44,109 nucleotides of DNA, from NCBI GenBank assembly GCA_018004935.1, contig JAGNBF010000060.1, positions 1 to 44,109 on the forward strand, read 5' to 3'. Source of the stretch: Chloroflexota bacterium. GTDB lineage: Bacteria > Chloroflexota > Anaerolineae > Promineifilales > Promineifilaceae. Numbering within the stretch: the first letter of the stretch is position 1; the number at the start of each line of letters is the position of its first letter. Below the pieces are notes generated by a model. It was not told the origin of the DNA, ran no database searches, and saw nothing but the letters and a program-made list of their open reading frames with translations. A program made the translations under genes and the position numbers. This document shows positions 24,141 to 33,145 of this stretch, one piece after another.

Positions 24141-26039
24141 TTATGACAATGTTTCATCTTTATGCAGGGACAGGTTTACCTGGGAGTCAGGGGAAACCGG
24201 CACTGTTACATGGACAAGTGTTCCCATTTGTGGCTGGCTGGTAATTTCCACAACGCCCCCGACAAGGGACGCACGTTCTTGCATACCGGCCAGTCCCAGT
24301 TGTTGGGATACGACGCCCCCATTCAGGGGTCTGCTTTCATAACCAGTCCCATCGTCCTGAATAATGAGGTGCAACTTGTCAGCCTGGGTAGACAACCGGA
24401 TGGAGACGTTTTTGGCCTGGCTATGGCGCACGATATTGTTGACGGCTTCCTGAACAATGCGGAAGAGAATGGTTTCAATGTTTTTGGAGAGATCAGACGG
24501 GAAAGGTTCTACTTGAATCGAAACGTGGATGCCCTGGGGTGCTAAGAATTGCTGGCTGATCCAATGGAGAGAGGCAACCAGGCCAAGCTGGTCGAGAACG
24601 CCGGGACGGAGAGCGGTCACAATACGTCGGAGTTCGGTGATTGATTGGTGTGTCAGTTGGCGGCACTGTTGTATGTTGTTGCTGAGCAGGCCGTTGTGTT
24701 GGGCCGCTTTTTGTTCCAGATGGGTGAGGTTTAGTTCAATGGCGGTAAGGGTTTGCCCAAACTCATCATGTAGCTCACGGGCAATGCGGCCGCGTTCCTC
24801 TTCTTGTGCCGATATGGTGCGATGGAGCAGTTGTTTGGTGAGTTCTTGTTGTTCTTGTAACTCTCTGGTCTGGGCGGTAACGCGGGCTTCCAATACTTCA
24901 TTCCATTGAGATAGCTTCTCGATGTTGGCCAGAAGTTGGCGGCGCATGTTATCCAGGGCCGAGGCCATGACACCGATTTCTCCGCCATCAGTAACATTGA
25001 GTTGCACATCAAGCCGACCGGCGGCAATATCATTGGCGGTGTTTGTCAGTTGTTGTACTGGTCTGACTAAACGATTCGTGCCAATGAGGGTAACGCCCCA
25101 GGTGACGACTAAGGTGGTGAGGCTTAACAAGGCTAACCCAAGACGCAGGCGGTAGATACCGGCAAAGGTCTCACTGCCCACATCACCACCTATGGCGACA
25201 CCCCAGGATGTGGTTTTTAGGGGTACGTAGGCCATGACATGAAGATGACCCAACGGTTCATTGGGCAATTCAAGCTCAAAGGGAACGGTTTGGATGGTGG
25301 GTTGGCCCTGAAGAATGGCTTCCTGATAAAAGCTGAAATGTTCTCCGGGTGATAAAAAAGGCAGGTGAAAGGTGGAAATGAGGACTTTGCCCTGGGCGTC
25401 TACCAGAACAGCATGAGCTGTCTGTCCTAAAGCGGCCGCTTGCACCAGCGGTTGTTTTAAATCGTTGCTGTCCAGATTGATAAGGCCACTAATGAGGCTG
25501 ACGAGTTCTCCCTGGTGCAGGATGGGGATAGTGATGGCAACCACGGGTTGGTTGGTGGTGGCGGAACGGAAGGGATGGGAGATGTTGAGGCTTTGTTGTT
25601 GCATCGCGGCCGCGATGTGACTCTCCACCGAAAGATCATCCGCAACCGTATAAAGACCCGGCGGATTACTCAAAACAACCCGCCCCTGGGCATCCAGAAA
25701 AACAATTCCCGCCGTAAAATGACTGATTTCCCCCAACGTATGCTCCAACACATTAGTTTCGGCCGAAAGGTCGGGATCGGTGGCGTCAAAATCAGCCAAT
25801 ACCATTGCCTGTTCTAGCTCGTGAATGGCCTGTATCAGGAAACCGTCTAGCTGGTTGGCAACCATCTGCGTAATAGCCAACCGTTCAGCCAAAATGCGAT
25901 CCGTGCTTTCTTGTAAAGCTCGTTCGCCCAAGAGCCAAAAAGCCAGGAAGAGCACGATGAAACCAAAAGTGATGGCGAGAGCCATGCGCGGCCAGAGTTT
26001 GAGTTGGAAGGCCCAGGTTCGTAATTGGTTCATAAACAT
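24141..26039 (-). CDS. Membrane sensor histidine kinase, HisKA_3 type, paralogue of the 5047 kinase
   Basis: 632 residues with TM at about 14-35, an extracytoplasmic sensor, TM at about 300-320, HAMP, coiled coil (LEARVTAQTRELQEQQ), H-box EERGRIARELHDEFGQTLTAIEL (His about 423), and ATPase motifs IVQEAVNNIVRHSQ, DDGTGY and GLAGMQERA. It aligns along its full length with the kinase at 5047-6891. Its ATG at 26039 shares bases with the stop of the upstream regulator (TAATG), so the two are translationally coupled. Of its GCGGCCGC sites, 25432 (QAAALG) is shared with the paralogue; 24786 (ERGRIA) and 25606 (IAAAMQ) are not. Its signal is unknown. Confidence 0.93.
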   Translation of the reverse strand: MFMNQLRTWAFQLKLWPRMALAITFGFIVLFLAFWLLGERALQESTDRILAERLAITQMVANQLDGFLIQAIHELEQAMVLADFDATDPDLSAETNVLEHTLGEISHFTAGIVFLDAQGRVVLSNPPGLYTVADDLSVESHIAAAMQQQSLNISHPFRSATTNQPVVAITIPILHQGELVSLISGLINLDSNDLKQPLVQAAALGQTAHAVLVDAQGKVLISTFHLPFLSPGEHFSFYQEAILQGQPTIQTVPFELELPNEPLGHLHVMAYVPLKTTSWGVAIGGDVGSETFAGIYRLRLGLALLSLTTLVVTWGVTLIGTNRLVRPVQQLTNTANDIAAGRLDVQLNVTDGGEIGVMASALDNMRRQLLANIEKLSQWNEVLEARVTAQTRELQEQQELTKQLLHRTISAQEEERGRIARELHDEFGQTLTAIELNLTHLEQKAAQHNGLLSNNIQQCRQLTHQSITELRRIVTALRPGVLDQLGLVASLHWISQQFLAPQGIHVSIQVEPFPSDLSKNIETILFRIVQEAVNNIVRHSQAKNVSIRLSTQADKLHLIIQDDGTGYESRPLNGGVVSQQLGLAGMQERASLVGGVVEITSQPQMGTLVHVTVPVSPDSQVNLSLHKDETLS

Positions 26040-26692
26040 TACTCAGGCAAGTTAAGACGCTGGGCCAGGCGTGCGGCCGCGTACCGGTTTTTCAAATCCA
26101 ATTTTGCCAGAATATTGCTGATATGATTCTTTACCGTGCGTTCACTAATCACCAGCCTGGCCGCGATCTCCTGGTTGGTGGCCCCCGTCCGTATCTGCTT
26201 TAGAACTTCTAGCTCTCGTGCTGTGAGGGTTGCCACAACTTCAGGAATGGCTTCTGCCTGATGATGGGTGTGGTTTATCCGCGCAAACTGCTCTATAACA
26301 CGACTGGTCAAAACCGGGGTGATAGCGGCTTCACCCTGCTGTGTGCCCCGTAGATAATCCAACAATTTAGAAACAGAGACGTTTTTAGGTAAATAACCTT
26401 TGGCTCCGTGTCGTAAAGCGGAAAACAGGCGTTCATCATCGTCATAAATGGTCAAGAAGATAATTTTGATTTCAGGGAGTTGGGCTAATATCTTCTGAGT
26501 TGCTTCCAGACCCGTGCCATCGCTCAACTCAAAATCAATCAGGACAACATCAGGTCGTTTTTCCAGCGTAATTTCTACGGCTTCACATACCGTACCGGCC
26601 ATGCCGACTAATTGCATGTCAGCCTGGGCTTTTAAAAGGCTGGCCAGACCTTCACGGAAAAGCGTGTGATCGTCTACCAAAACAATTTTCAT
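26039..26692 (-). CDS. NarL/FixJ-family response regulator
   Basis: About 217 residues from ATG 26692 (MKIVLVDDHTLFREGL); a TTG at 26743 would add 17 unlikely residues. The receiver has DVVLIDFELSDGTG, IIFLTIYDDD and YLPKNV with the conserved Lys. The LuxR-type HTH is LTARELEVLKQIRTGATNQEIA followed by VISERTVKNHISNILAKL. It overlaps the next kinase gene by one base. Upstream on the same strand is a second kinase (26851), so this regulator could be served by either. GCGGCCGC at 26073 encodes YAAARL near the C terminus. Confidence 0.92.
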   Translation of the reverse strand: MKIVLVDDHTLFREGLASLLKAQADMQLVGMAGTVCEAVEITLEKRPDVVLIDFELSDGTGLEATQKILAQLPEIKIIFLTIYDDDERLFSALRHGAKGYLPKNVSVSKLLDYLRGTQQGEAAITPVLTSRVIEQFARINHTHHQAEAIPEVVATLTARELEVLKQIRTGATNQEIAARLVISERTVKNHISNILAKLDLKNRYAAARLAQRLNLPE

Positions 26693-26850
26693 GGATTCAC
26701 TCAAGGTGGTGTAACACCGAGGTGGCAAGTTGAGAAGCGGCAACGACTAAAATGATGGTGGATGTTTTGAGGTGATGGTTGGCGTCTTTATGAAACGTCA
26801 GTGTAAATGGCAATAGTTACGGCTGATCTTAAACTCCAGTCAGGCAAGTC

Positions 26851-28215
26851 TCACCTACGAGCCGCCAGCAAAGGCTGAGCCAGAGGGGTACGGAGAAGAA
26901 TGGTGGTACCTTGTTGCGGCGAACTGTTTAAAGTAAAGGTAGCCCCAATTTCTTTAGCCCTTTCTTGCATGATCGTTAATCCATAATGGTTTGTGCCCAC
27001 CTTGCCAAAATCGAAGCCTTGCCCATTATCCTGGAGCGTAATGATCAACTCCGTGGATTTCCAATTAAAGTCTAAATGGATTCTGGTGGCATGGGCATGT
27101 TTTTCTATGTTTGCCAGGGCCTCACGAAAAATAGCGTCAATCTGATGTTTCATGTGGGGAGCCAAAGGTACAAGGGGGCCATCACTGGTGGTTGTTACCG
27201 CCAGATTAACTCTTTCGGCTAATTTGTTGACCCGTTTGCATAGACCTGTTTCCAGATCCGTGGCACCTGTTGGTTGCAAAGTCGTCATGGTCATGCGTAT
27301 TTGTTCGTAGGATTCGTTCGCGGCCGCGTACAAGGCCGTTAATTTCTGCCGTAGTTCTGTTCGTGGGACATCCTCTAATTGGTTGGTAGAGCGCAGGATA
27401 TCCAGTTGTAAACAGAGGTAGCTCAGGTTTTGGGCCAGGGTATCGTGGAGATGACGCGCCAGACGACGTTTTTCTGCTTCTGCGGCCGCGCCCCGCAACA
27501 AACCATATCCGTCAGGATGAAAAACCGCAATAGCCGAAGCAATCACCGGCCCAACATTATTTAACATCACAATTTGTTGGGCATTTAGATGTTCTGTCGT
27601 AGGCAAATAAAGATAGATCAACGCCATAGGGGTGTGCCCCTGCACAAAAGGCAGGCCATAGACAAAGTAATTCGACTCCCCTGGCAAAAGGTTCGCCACC
27701 GTATGCGGATGAAGTTTATACAACTGGGTGAATGGGCCAACATGATGTTGCGCCAGGGAAGTTCCCACGGCTGGAATTGTGTATTGAGGATCCCGCCATT
27801 CAATTGCTGGCTTGAACGCTAACTGGAAGCGATCATAAATAAACAATGTCAGTCCGGCAAAAGGGGCAACCCGGTTGAAAAAATGAACGATCTCGGCTGT
27901 CAACTCATCCCAATCCTGGGCATGATTCATTTGTTCAATCAGATTATGCTGTAAACCAAATAAACGTTTGGTGACAACATGATCAGTCTCTATTTTTAAC
28001 AGGGCTGACACAATGTATCCCCCCGCCACAGGAAAGATAAGGCCAAAGATGATGATTTCGCCTAGCGCATGGTAATTCAAATAAAAGCCATTGGGAAACA
28101 TGTCTTCTATCTCAATGGCAATGAAAGAGACGGACATCAGGACGACAAACCACCACCTATGTCTAAGGACGAATCTTTCTATGAAACGTAGAGATGAAGA
28201 TTCCGAAGCAAACAT
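26851..28215 (-). CDS. Membrane histidine kinase with GAF-like region, HisKA_3 type
   Basis: 454 residues. Two hydrophobic spans at the N terminus (WWFVVLMSVSFIAIEIED and IIIFGLIFPVAGGYIVSALL) lack a large outer loop, so the input is probably membrane or cytosolic. Residues about 90-230 look GAF-like. The H-box is AEKRRLARHLHDTLAQNLSYL (His about 253), and the ATPase part shows FREALANIEKHAHA, QDNGQGFDF and YGLTIMQERA. It is 158 bp upstream of the regulator at 26039 on the same strand. It differs in architecture from the two HAMP kinases in this window. GCGGCCGC at 27320 and 27482 encode Ala triplets beside the H-box. Confidence 0.9.
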   Translation of the reverse strand: MFASESSSLRFIERFVLRHRWWFVVLMSVSFIAIEIEDMFPNGFYLNYHALGEIIIFGLIFPVAGGYIVSALLKIETDHVVTKRLFGLQHNLIEQMNHAQDWDELTAEIVHFFNRVAPFAGLTLFIYDRFQLAFKPAIEWRDPQYTIPAVGTSLAQHHVGPFTQLYKLHPHTVANLLPGESNYFVYGLPFVQGHTPMALIYLYLPTTEHLNAQQIVMLNNVGPVIASAIAVFHPDGYGLLRGAAAEAEKRRLARHLHDTLAQNLSYLCLQLDILRSTNQLEDVPRTELRQKLTALYAAANESYEQIRMTMTTLQPTGATDLETGLCKRVNKLAERVNLAVTTTSDGPLVPLAPHMKHQIDAIFREALANIEKHAHATRIHLDFNWKSTELIITLQDNGQGFDFGKVGTNHYGLTIMQERAKEIGATFTLNSSPQQGTTILLRTPLAQPLLAARR

Positions 28216-28247
28216 TAAGAGAAGGTATCCTGTTCACTGAATAAAAC

Positions 28248-28358
28248 GGGTCTTCAGGATTTCGTGGGGTACGGGCTGACCTCGTGCCTGCCCCGGGTGG
28301 GGCAACCCCAAGGGTTGCCTGTACATCTGGTGTCAACTCCTTGAATTCCCCAAGGCCC
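28248..28358 (+). repeat. MITE-like 110-bp dispersed element, copy C
   Basis: It begins gggtcttcaggatttcgtgg and ends ccttgaattccccaaggccc. The inner hairpin is ggggcaaccccaagggttgcc. It has the same orientation as copy B and is about 85% similar by eye. Confidence 0.75.
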
Positions 28359-28519
28359 AATAAAACTTAAGGTTCGTTCGCAAACAGATGGTATCAACTC
28401 GCTGAAATCCTGAAGGCCCACGCTTTTTTTGAGCTGTAGCAGTTTGCCGGAAAAATCCAAAAAGCCTGGGTTTTTGGTAACCGTTCAGTCATGAAGTTGA
28501 ACTTTTCTCTGGTAACTAT

Positions 28520-28599
28520 CCCTCACCCCCAGCCCCTCTCCTGCTTCGGGAGAAGGGAGTTGGTCCCCTTTCCCTGGGGAGAGGGTTAGGGTGAGGGGT
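28520..28599. repeat. CCCTCACCCTAACC-type dispersed repeat, copy 3
   Basis: ccctcacccccagcccctct...gagggttagggtgagggg has inner arms tcgggagaagggagttgg and ccctttccctggggaga. Confidence 0.8.
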
Positions 28600-29049
28600 T
28601 GTATCGTTACAACTTTCGGAAGGCTGAACGGTTACGGTTTTTGACCCTGAGAGGCCATTATCTACACAAATGATTTGTAGCGTTTAACAAGAAAGGTCAG
28701 GCTTTTTAATCGCCTGGTAGATGGGGTTAATCAGTTGAATTGCTTCGATGAGGATGAGGTGTATGGGGTATCTATACAGATGTAGCCTAGCTTGTTCAAA
28801 GTAACACCAGGCTTCGATAAACTCAGCCCTCGAGGGTGTGTATAGTTACTCTGCGGGTATTATAAGAATAATGTACTACTCGCGTCAATGAAAATTGGAT
28901 AAACTGAAGCATCGTAAGATTCATTCCGTTGTAAGATATAGATGTTGTTGCGTGCCGACACCGCAATCCTCTCCCTCATCATCCGGTTACGCCTGGTCAA
29001 ACTCGTTCTCAGGCACAAGTTATTGCCCGTCAAGGAAATGAGGTGCTTT

Positions 29050-29235
29050 ATGCTACTCATTGTTGTTATTACTATCTGGATTCTGTTATCGGTAACTTTC
29101 CTTCTTTTTGCCTGCGTGTTTTCATCCCGGCTTAGTCAACAGGAAGAAATCCCTGTTTCAGAGCGCCAGGTTCAACTTCCCCCACACACCACCCCCTCGA
29201 AATGGGATAAGTCGTCGGCACCCTCGCATGTGTGA
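29050..29235 (+). CDS. Possible small membrane protein (about 61 residues)
   Basis: From ATG 29050 the frame gives one strong TM helix (MLLIVVITIWILLSVTFLLF) followed by a charged, Pro-rich tail ending in KSSAPSHV. A GAGGTG lies 5 nt upstream. ATG 29038 and 28942 are also in frame. No family is recognised and no neighbour supports it, so it may be chance coding. Confidence 0.3.
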   Translation: MLLIVVITIWILLSVTFLLFACVFSSRLSQQEEIPVSERQVQLPPHTTPSKWDKSSAPSHV

Positions 29236-29484
29236 TGAATCACAATGTTGGTACTTTGGGGGTGAAACCGCAGGTGTGCAGAGGAAAAGCTTGGAGAAAC
29301 ACGGTCATTACGTAAGCGTTTAGTTCCCTGAGAGAATGAACCTTCCGAAGGTTTCCGTAAAGGTATTTACCAGTGGTACAAACCTTCGGAAGGCTGAACG
29401 GTTACGTTATTACGCGGCCGCGACCTCTGCCTACAACCTTCACGCCAACGCTCTTGTAACCCAAAAAGCGCCCTTACTTCCTCT

Positions 29485-32259
29485 TTACCACTCGGTCAGT
29501 TTCCACACTTCCGGTTGCCACATCTCCCCATCCCGGCCCAACTCCGCATAAATCGTGACCGATTGTTTTAGTTGCGCCATCGCCCCCTCTTCCTGCCCGA
29601 TGCGGTGGAACAGGTCGGCCAGGTTGTTGTGCAGAGCGGCCTGCCAGTGGCGGTCTCCCCAGGTAAGGCACAGGTTAAGCGCAGTTTCCAGTAATGACTG
29701 GCCTTCGCCGTAATTTCCCGCCGCGGCCGCGAGCAGAGCCAGGTTGTTCAGCGCGGCAATGTGGGCGTCCAGCAGGTTGTGTTGCTGTGAGAGTTCGCGG
29801 CTGGCCTGGAAATGGGTGTGGGCCTCTTGGCTGTTTCCCTGGCGTCGGGCCAGAATGCCCAGGATGTTGTAGCTGTTGGCCTGAGCGAGGGCATCGGTGG
29901 CCTGTTGTTGTGCGCTTTGGGCCAGGCGGCTCGCGGCCGCGATGTCTCCCTGCCGGTAAACGGTGTAGCTCCAGTCGAGATAAAGCTGGCTCGCGGCCGC
30001 GCCATTCCCCCATCCCTGTTCCGCCAGTTCAAAACGGTGCAGGGCCAGCTCCCACTCCCCGCGCCGCAGATACACCTGCCCCACCTTGTGCTCCAGGCGG
30101 GGCAAATCGGCCAGGGGGGCCTGGGTCGAGGCCTGTTCATAAGCCCGCAACGCCGCACCATACTGCCCCAGACGGATATGTAGATCGCCGCAGGTTTCCT
30201 GCAACTTAGCCGCATCGGGATGGCGCAGGGCGAGGGCGGCCTGGTAGTGGGCCAGGCTTTCCCGGTGGGCGAAGAGGGTGCGGGTGTAATCACCGGCCTG
30301 CACGTAGTACGCGGCCGCGTCTTCATTTTGTCCCGCCAGTTGATAATGACGGGCGATTTGCCCGGCTAACAGGAACGGTTGTGCCAGCCGCTTCCCCTGC
30401 TGTTCCAACCGTTCGGCCAGCCGCCGGTGCAACAGTCGCCGCCGCACCAGGCTCATCGTCTCATAGACCAGATCACGCAGTTTGTGATGGCTGAAATCAT
30501 AAGTGGGGCCGTTTTGTTCTAGCAATAAACCTCGGGCCACCAATTCATCCAACCCCATAACCGCTTCATCTTCGCCGCGGCCGCTGACGGTTTGCACCAG
30601 GTCAAAGCCAAAACCACGCCCAATAGCGGCCGCGGTCTGCAAAAGTTGGCGTCCGGTTTCACTCACGCGTAGTAAACGGCTGTGCCACAAGTCCAGGACG
30701 GAAACGGGCAGGTTCCAGATGGAATTGGTTCTGTTTTGTTCGGTGAGGTTGGTCAGGTACGCGGCCGCGAAGTAGGGCAATCCTTCACTTTCGGCATAAA
30801 GACGTTCGGCCAGGGTCAGCGGCAAACCACTATTCTGCAACAGTTGCGTTACCTCTTCAGGCGTAAAACGTTGTAGTTGAATCTGATCCCCATGTCCACT
30901 GCGGCGCGTTTCGGTCAGCAGGCGTACCAGCGCATGGTCGGGCTGAATTTCTTCATCGCGCCAAGCTACCAGGATGAGTAGTGGCCGCTGTTCCAACCGC
31001 CGCACCAGATAAGCCAGCAGTTCCAGTGAGGCCGAATCGGCCCAATGGGCGTCATCGAGAAAAAAGATGCCCGGCTGTGGGATGGTCATCAGTTGGGTCA
31101 ATAGTTGACCTACCCCGGTAAAAAAGCGCACCTGTGCGCCGGGGCCGTCGCTGGGAACGGCTGGCAGATGGGGGAAACGTGCCCCTAGTTCTGGCAGTAA
31201 TCGGGCGGCTTCGGCCAGGACGGTGGGATGGCAACTGGCGAGAATATTTTCGGCTGTGGGCCAGGCCAGAGCCACCTGCAAGGCCTGGACAAAAGGGGCA
31301 TAGGCCAGGTGTTTTTCTCCTTCGTGGCAGGTGATGGTGATGATCGGGTTGGTTGTGGCTGACAAAAAAGTTTCGACAAGCCGGGTTTTACCGATACCTG
31401 CCTCGCCTGAAATCGCCAAAAAGTAACCATCTGGCCCTACCTGGGTGAGTGCCTGTTGCAGGGTTGCCAGCGCACCAGCTCGGCCCACCAGGGGAATCGC
31501 CGGGGGGATGAGAACGAGAACTGGGGCGGGGGGTGGTGAGGTGGTGACAAATAGGTTGGATTCTATTGTTTGCGCCAGGGCGGTGGTTTCGGCCAGGGGG
31601 GAGACACCTAACTCTTCGTTGAGGATAGTCACGCAGGTTTGATATTGGCGCAAGGCGGCCTCGCGCCGTCCCTGTTGGGCATAGATCTGCATGAGGTGGC
31701 GGTGTGCTTCTTCACGCAAGGGGTCTAGCTGGAGCCAACGATGGGCATAGCTGAGGGCGGCTTCCCCTTGCTGATGTTGGGTTAATTGCTGTACCAGGGT
31801 TTCCAGGCAATGTTCTAGCTCTCGTTTGAGGGTTTGGGCCTGAAGCAACTGCCAGTCGTCGAAGGGGATGCTGTCACGCAGGGAGAAGCCGGTCAGGAAG
31901 TCATCGCGGTAGAGGGATGCGGCCGCGTCCCACTTTTGCTCCTTCAGGTAGTGCCGAAACTGGTGTACATCACAGATAAACTGCCCTGGCTCCAGGCCGA
32001 TGATGTCGCGGTTGGTGTGCCAGAGTGCGGCCCCGGTAATGCTTTTGAGGGTGGAGAGGGTACGGCGCAGGGCGGCGCGGCCGCGTTGTTCATCATACTC
32101 CGGCCAGAGCAAAGCTGACAGGGCATCCCGGCTTTGCCGTTCACCGGTCAGGGCCAGGTAAGCCAGCAGAGCCGTGGCTTTACGGGTGTCGGGTTCGATC
32201 AACTGTCCGGCGTACTCAATCCGGGGCGGGCCGAGGAAATAAAGAGCCAGTAAAGGCAT
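29485..32259 (-). CDS. BTAD/AAA ATPase/TPR transcriptional regulator (SARP/LuxR-like large regulator)
   Basis: About 924 residues. The N terminus is an OmpR-like winged helix (LALYFLGPPRIEYAG, RKATALLAYLALTGERQSRDALSALLWP) joined to a bacterial transcriptional activation domain (about 95-245, ending YQTCVTILNEELGVSPLAET). An AAA/NACHT-like ATPase follows, with Walker A SGEAGIGKTR (about 285-295) and Walker B IFFLDDAHWAD (about 400). The C-terminal 350 residues are TPR-like repeats (AHYQAALALRHPDAAKL, ALRAYEQASTQAPL). Such regulators usually control secondary metabolism or stress genes by ligand-dependent ATPase switching. ATG 32259 is preferred over an upstream TTG at 32268. Nine GCGGCCGC sites make it the gene with most copies here. 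Confidence 0.9.
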   Translation of the reverse strand: MPLLALYFLGPPRIEYAGQLIEPDTRKATALLAYLALTGERQSRDALSALLWPEYDEQRGRAALRRTLSTLKSITGAALWHTNRDIIGLEPGQFICDVHQFRHYLKEQKWDAAASLYRDDFLTGFSLRDSIPFDDWQLLQAQTLKRELEHCLETLVQQLTQHQQGEAALSYAHRWLQLDPLREEAHRHLMQIYAQQGRREAALRQYQTCVTILNEELGVSPLAETTALAQTIESNLFVTTSPPPAPVLVLIPPAIPLVGRAGALATLQQALTQVGPDGYFLAISGEAGIGKTRLVETFLSATTNPIITITCHEGEKHLAYAPFVQALQVALAWPTAENILASCHPTVLAEAARLLPELGARFPHLPAVPSDGPGAQVRFFTGVGQLLTQLMTIPQPGIFFLDDAHWADSASLELLAYLVRRLEQRPLLILVAWRDEEIQPDHALVRLLTETRRSGHGDQIQLQRFTPEEVTQLLQNSGLPLTLAERLYAESEGLPYFAAAYLTNLTEQNRTNSIWNLPVSVLDLWHSRLLRVSETGRQLLQTAAAIGRGFGFDLVQTVSGRGEDEAVMGLDELVARGLLLEQNGPTYDFSHHKLRDLVYETMSLVRRRLLHRRLAERLEQQGKRLAQPFLLAGQIARHYQLAGQNEDAAAYYVQAGDYTRTLFAHRESLAHYQAALALRHPDAAKLQETCGDLHIRLGQYGAALRAYEQASTQAPLADLPRLEHKVGQVYLRRGEWELALHRFELAEQGWGNGAAASQLYLDWSYTVYRQGDIAAASRLAQSAQQQATDALAQANSYNILGILARRQGNSQEAHTHFQASRELSQQHNLLDAHIAALNNLALLAAAAGNYGEGQSLLETALNLCLTWGDRHWQAALHNNLADLFHRIGQEEGAMAQLKQSVTIYAELGRDGEMWQPEVWKLTEW

Positions 32260-32375
32260 AAGGATCAAGATGAAGGTGAAGTTATCCGTTCGAGAAAAAC
32301 ACAGAATTGTTCCAAATCAGCAACAAGTTGTAACTATTCAGACCCTAAGTAATCGTCCAAAAATAAGTTCCGCAC

Positions 32376-32409
32376 AGACCTGACAGGTTTTCGGAAACCT
32401 GTCAGGTCT
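32376..32409. repeat. Perfect 15-bp hairpin, dispersed family, copy 3
   Basis: agacctgacaggttt-tcgg-aaacctgtcaggtct has flanks agttccgcac and aaatcgggaagttattttt, matching the copy at 12165 almost base for base over about 62 bp. Confidence 0.85.
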
Positions 32410-32437
32410 AAATCGGGAAGTTATTTTTAGATGTTCA

Positions 32438-32490
32438 CTAAAGGTTTTGACCTCTGGTGATTCTGGCCTCATGTTAATCAAAACCTTTAG
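32438..32490. repeat. 13-bp inverted repeat with 27-bp loop
   Basis: ctaaaggttttga (32438-32450) and tcaaaacctttag (32478-32490) are perfect complements. It lies next to the hairpin above and past the 3-prime end of the broken HEPN part. Function unknown. Confidence 0.6.
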
Positions 32491-32526
32491 GGTCTCTCTG
32501 GCAAAAGTGCCACCTGAATAGTTACA

Positions 32527-33110
32527 ACAAGTTTATCTATGACCGAGGGAGCACCCGCTAACAGCGGTCGCATTTCCGGCCATTTCAGATCGAAACCCTA
32601 TAGATGGCGGGTAAGGTGACGAAAACTACGATACGGCTCTAAGGCTGTGCGTGTTTCAGGTCGTAGAACGCGCGGCCGCACCTCGGGTATTTCCTCACCC
32701 ATTTGGTTCAGCAATTACCGATGCCACTCCGAACCGGAAGGAAGCTGTTCTCGGGTGACACGGGCAATGCGCTGGAAACAGTTTTCGGCCCCCTGATAAA
32801 TGTCCGCCAGATTTCCGGCAATTCCGCGTAGATCACGAATGGTAGAGGGTGATGATTGAACAAAATCAGCCTCATTTGACAAGCCTTCGACAGCGAGATC
32901 GAGGTCGGAATCCGGCTGAATCTCTAGGCCCCAGGCGTAGGAACCAAATAAATAAACGCGACTGACATTAAATTCGGCCGCCAAAAACCGACCTAACCGT
33001 TCTGCTTCAAGGCGTGCTTGTTGCCCAGCCCTTGTTGATTCTGGGCCGGGCTTCAATAGATGTTGCTTCTGCCAAAAAGCACGATAGGGGGTCAAGTTCA
33101 TCTGGGTCAT
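32527..33110 (-). pseudogene. Fused and broken MNT-HEPN toxin-antitoxin gene
   Basis: Residues 1-85 are a minimal nucleotidyltransferase (MNT antitoxin-type): YLFGSYAWGLEIQPDSDLDLAVEG carries GS and DLD. After about residue 85 the sequence changes without a stop to a HepT-like HEPN protein: IAGNLADIYQGAENCFQRIARV...GSEWHR. A TAA at 32715-32717 ends the open frame at 131 residues. The same frame goes on with LLNQMGEEIPEVRP, ETRTALEPYRSFRHLTRHL, a TAG (32598-32600), then GFDLKWPEMRPLL. RHLTRH is the RX4H part of the HEPN motif RX4HXY; the TAG falls on the Tyr codon. Thus MNT lost its end, HEPN lost its start, and two nonsense changes follow. The shortened 32715-33110 frame could still be translated. 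Confidence 0.75.
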
Positions 33111-33145
33111 AAGTTAAGGCATGGTTCAGGTCAGCTTTACAAATT

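Larger units (their letters stand above)
28216..29484. other. 1.3-kb repeat-rich stretch with few or no genes
   Basis: It contains a MITE-like copy (28248-28358), a partial second copy of its end (about 28387-28424), and a CCCTCACCC repeat (28520-28599). A repeated word, ttcggaaggctgaacggttacg, occurs at about 28614 and 29385. GCGGCCGC lies at 29414. One possible small membrane protein gene lies at 29050-29235. The rest shows nothing recognisable. Confidence 0.6.
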
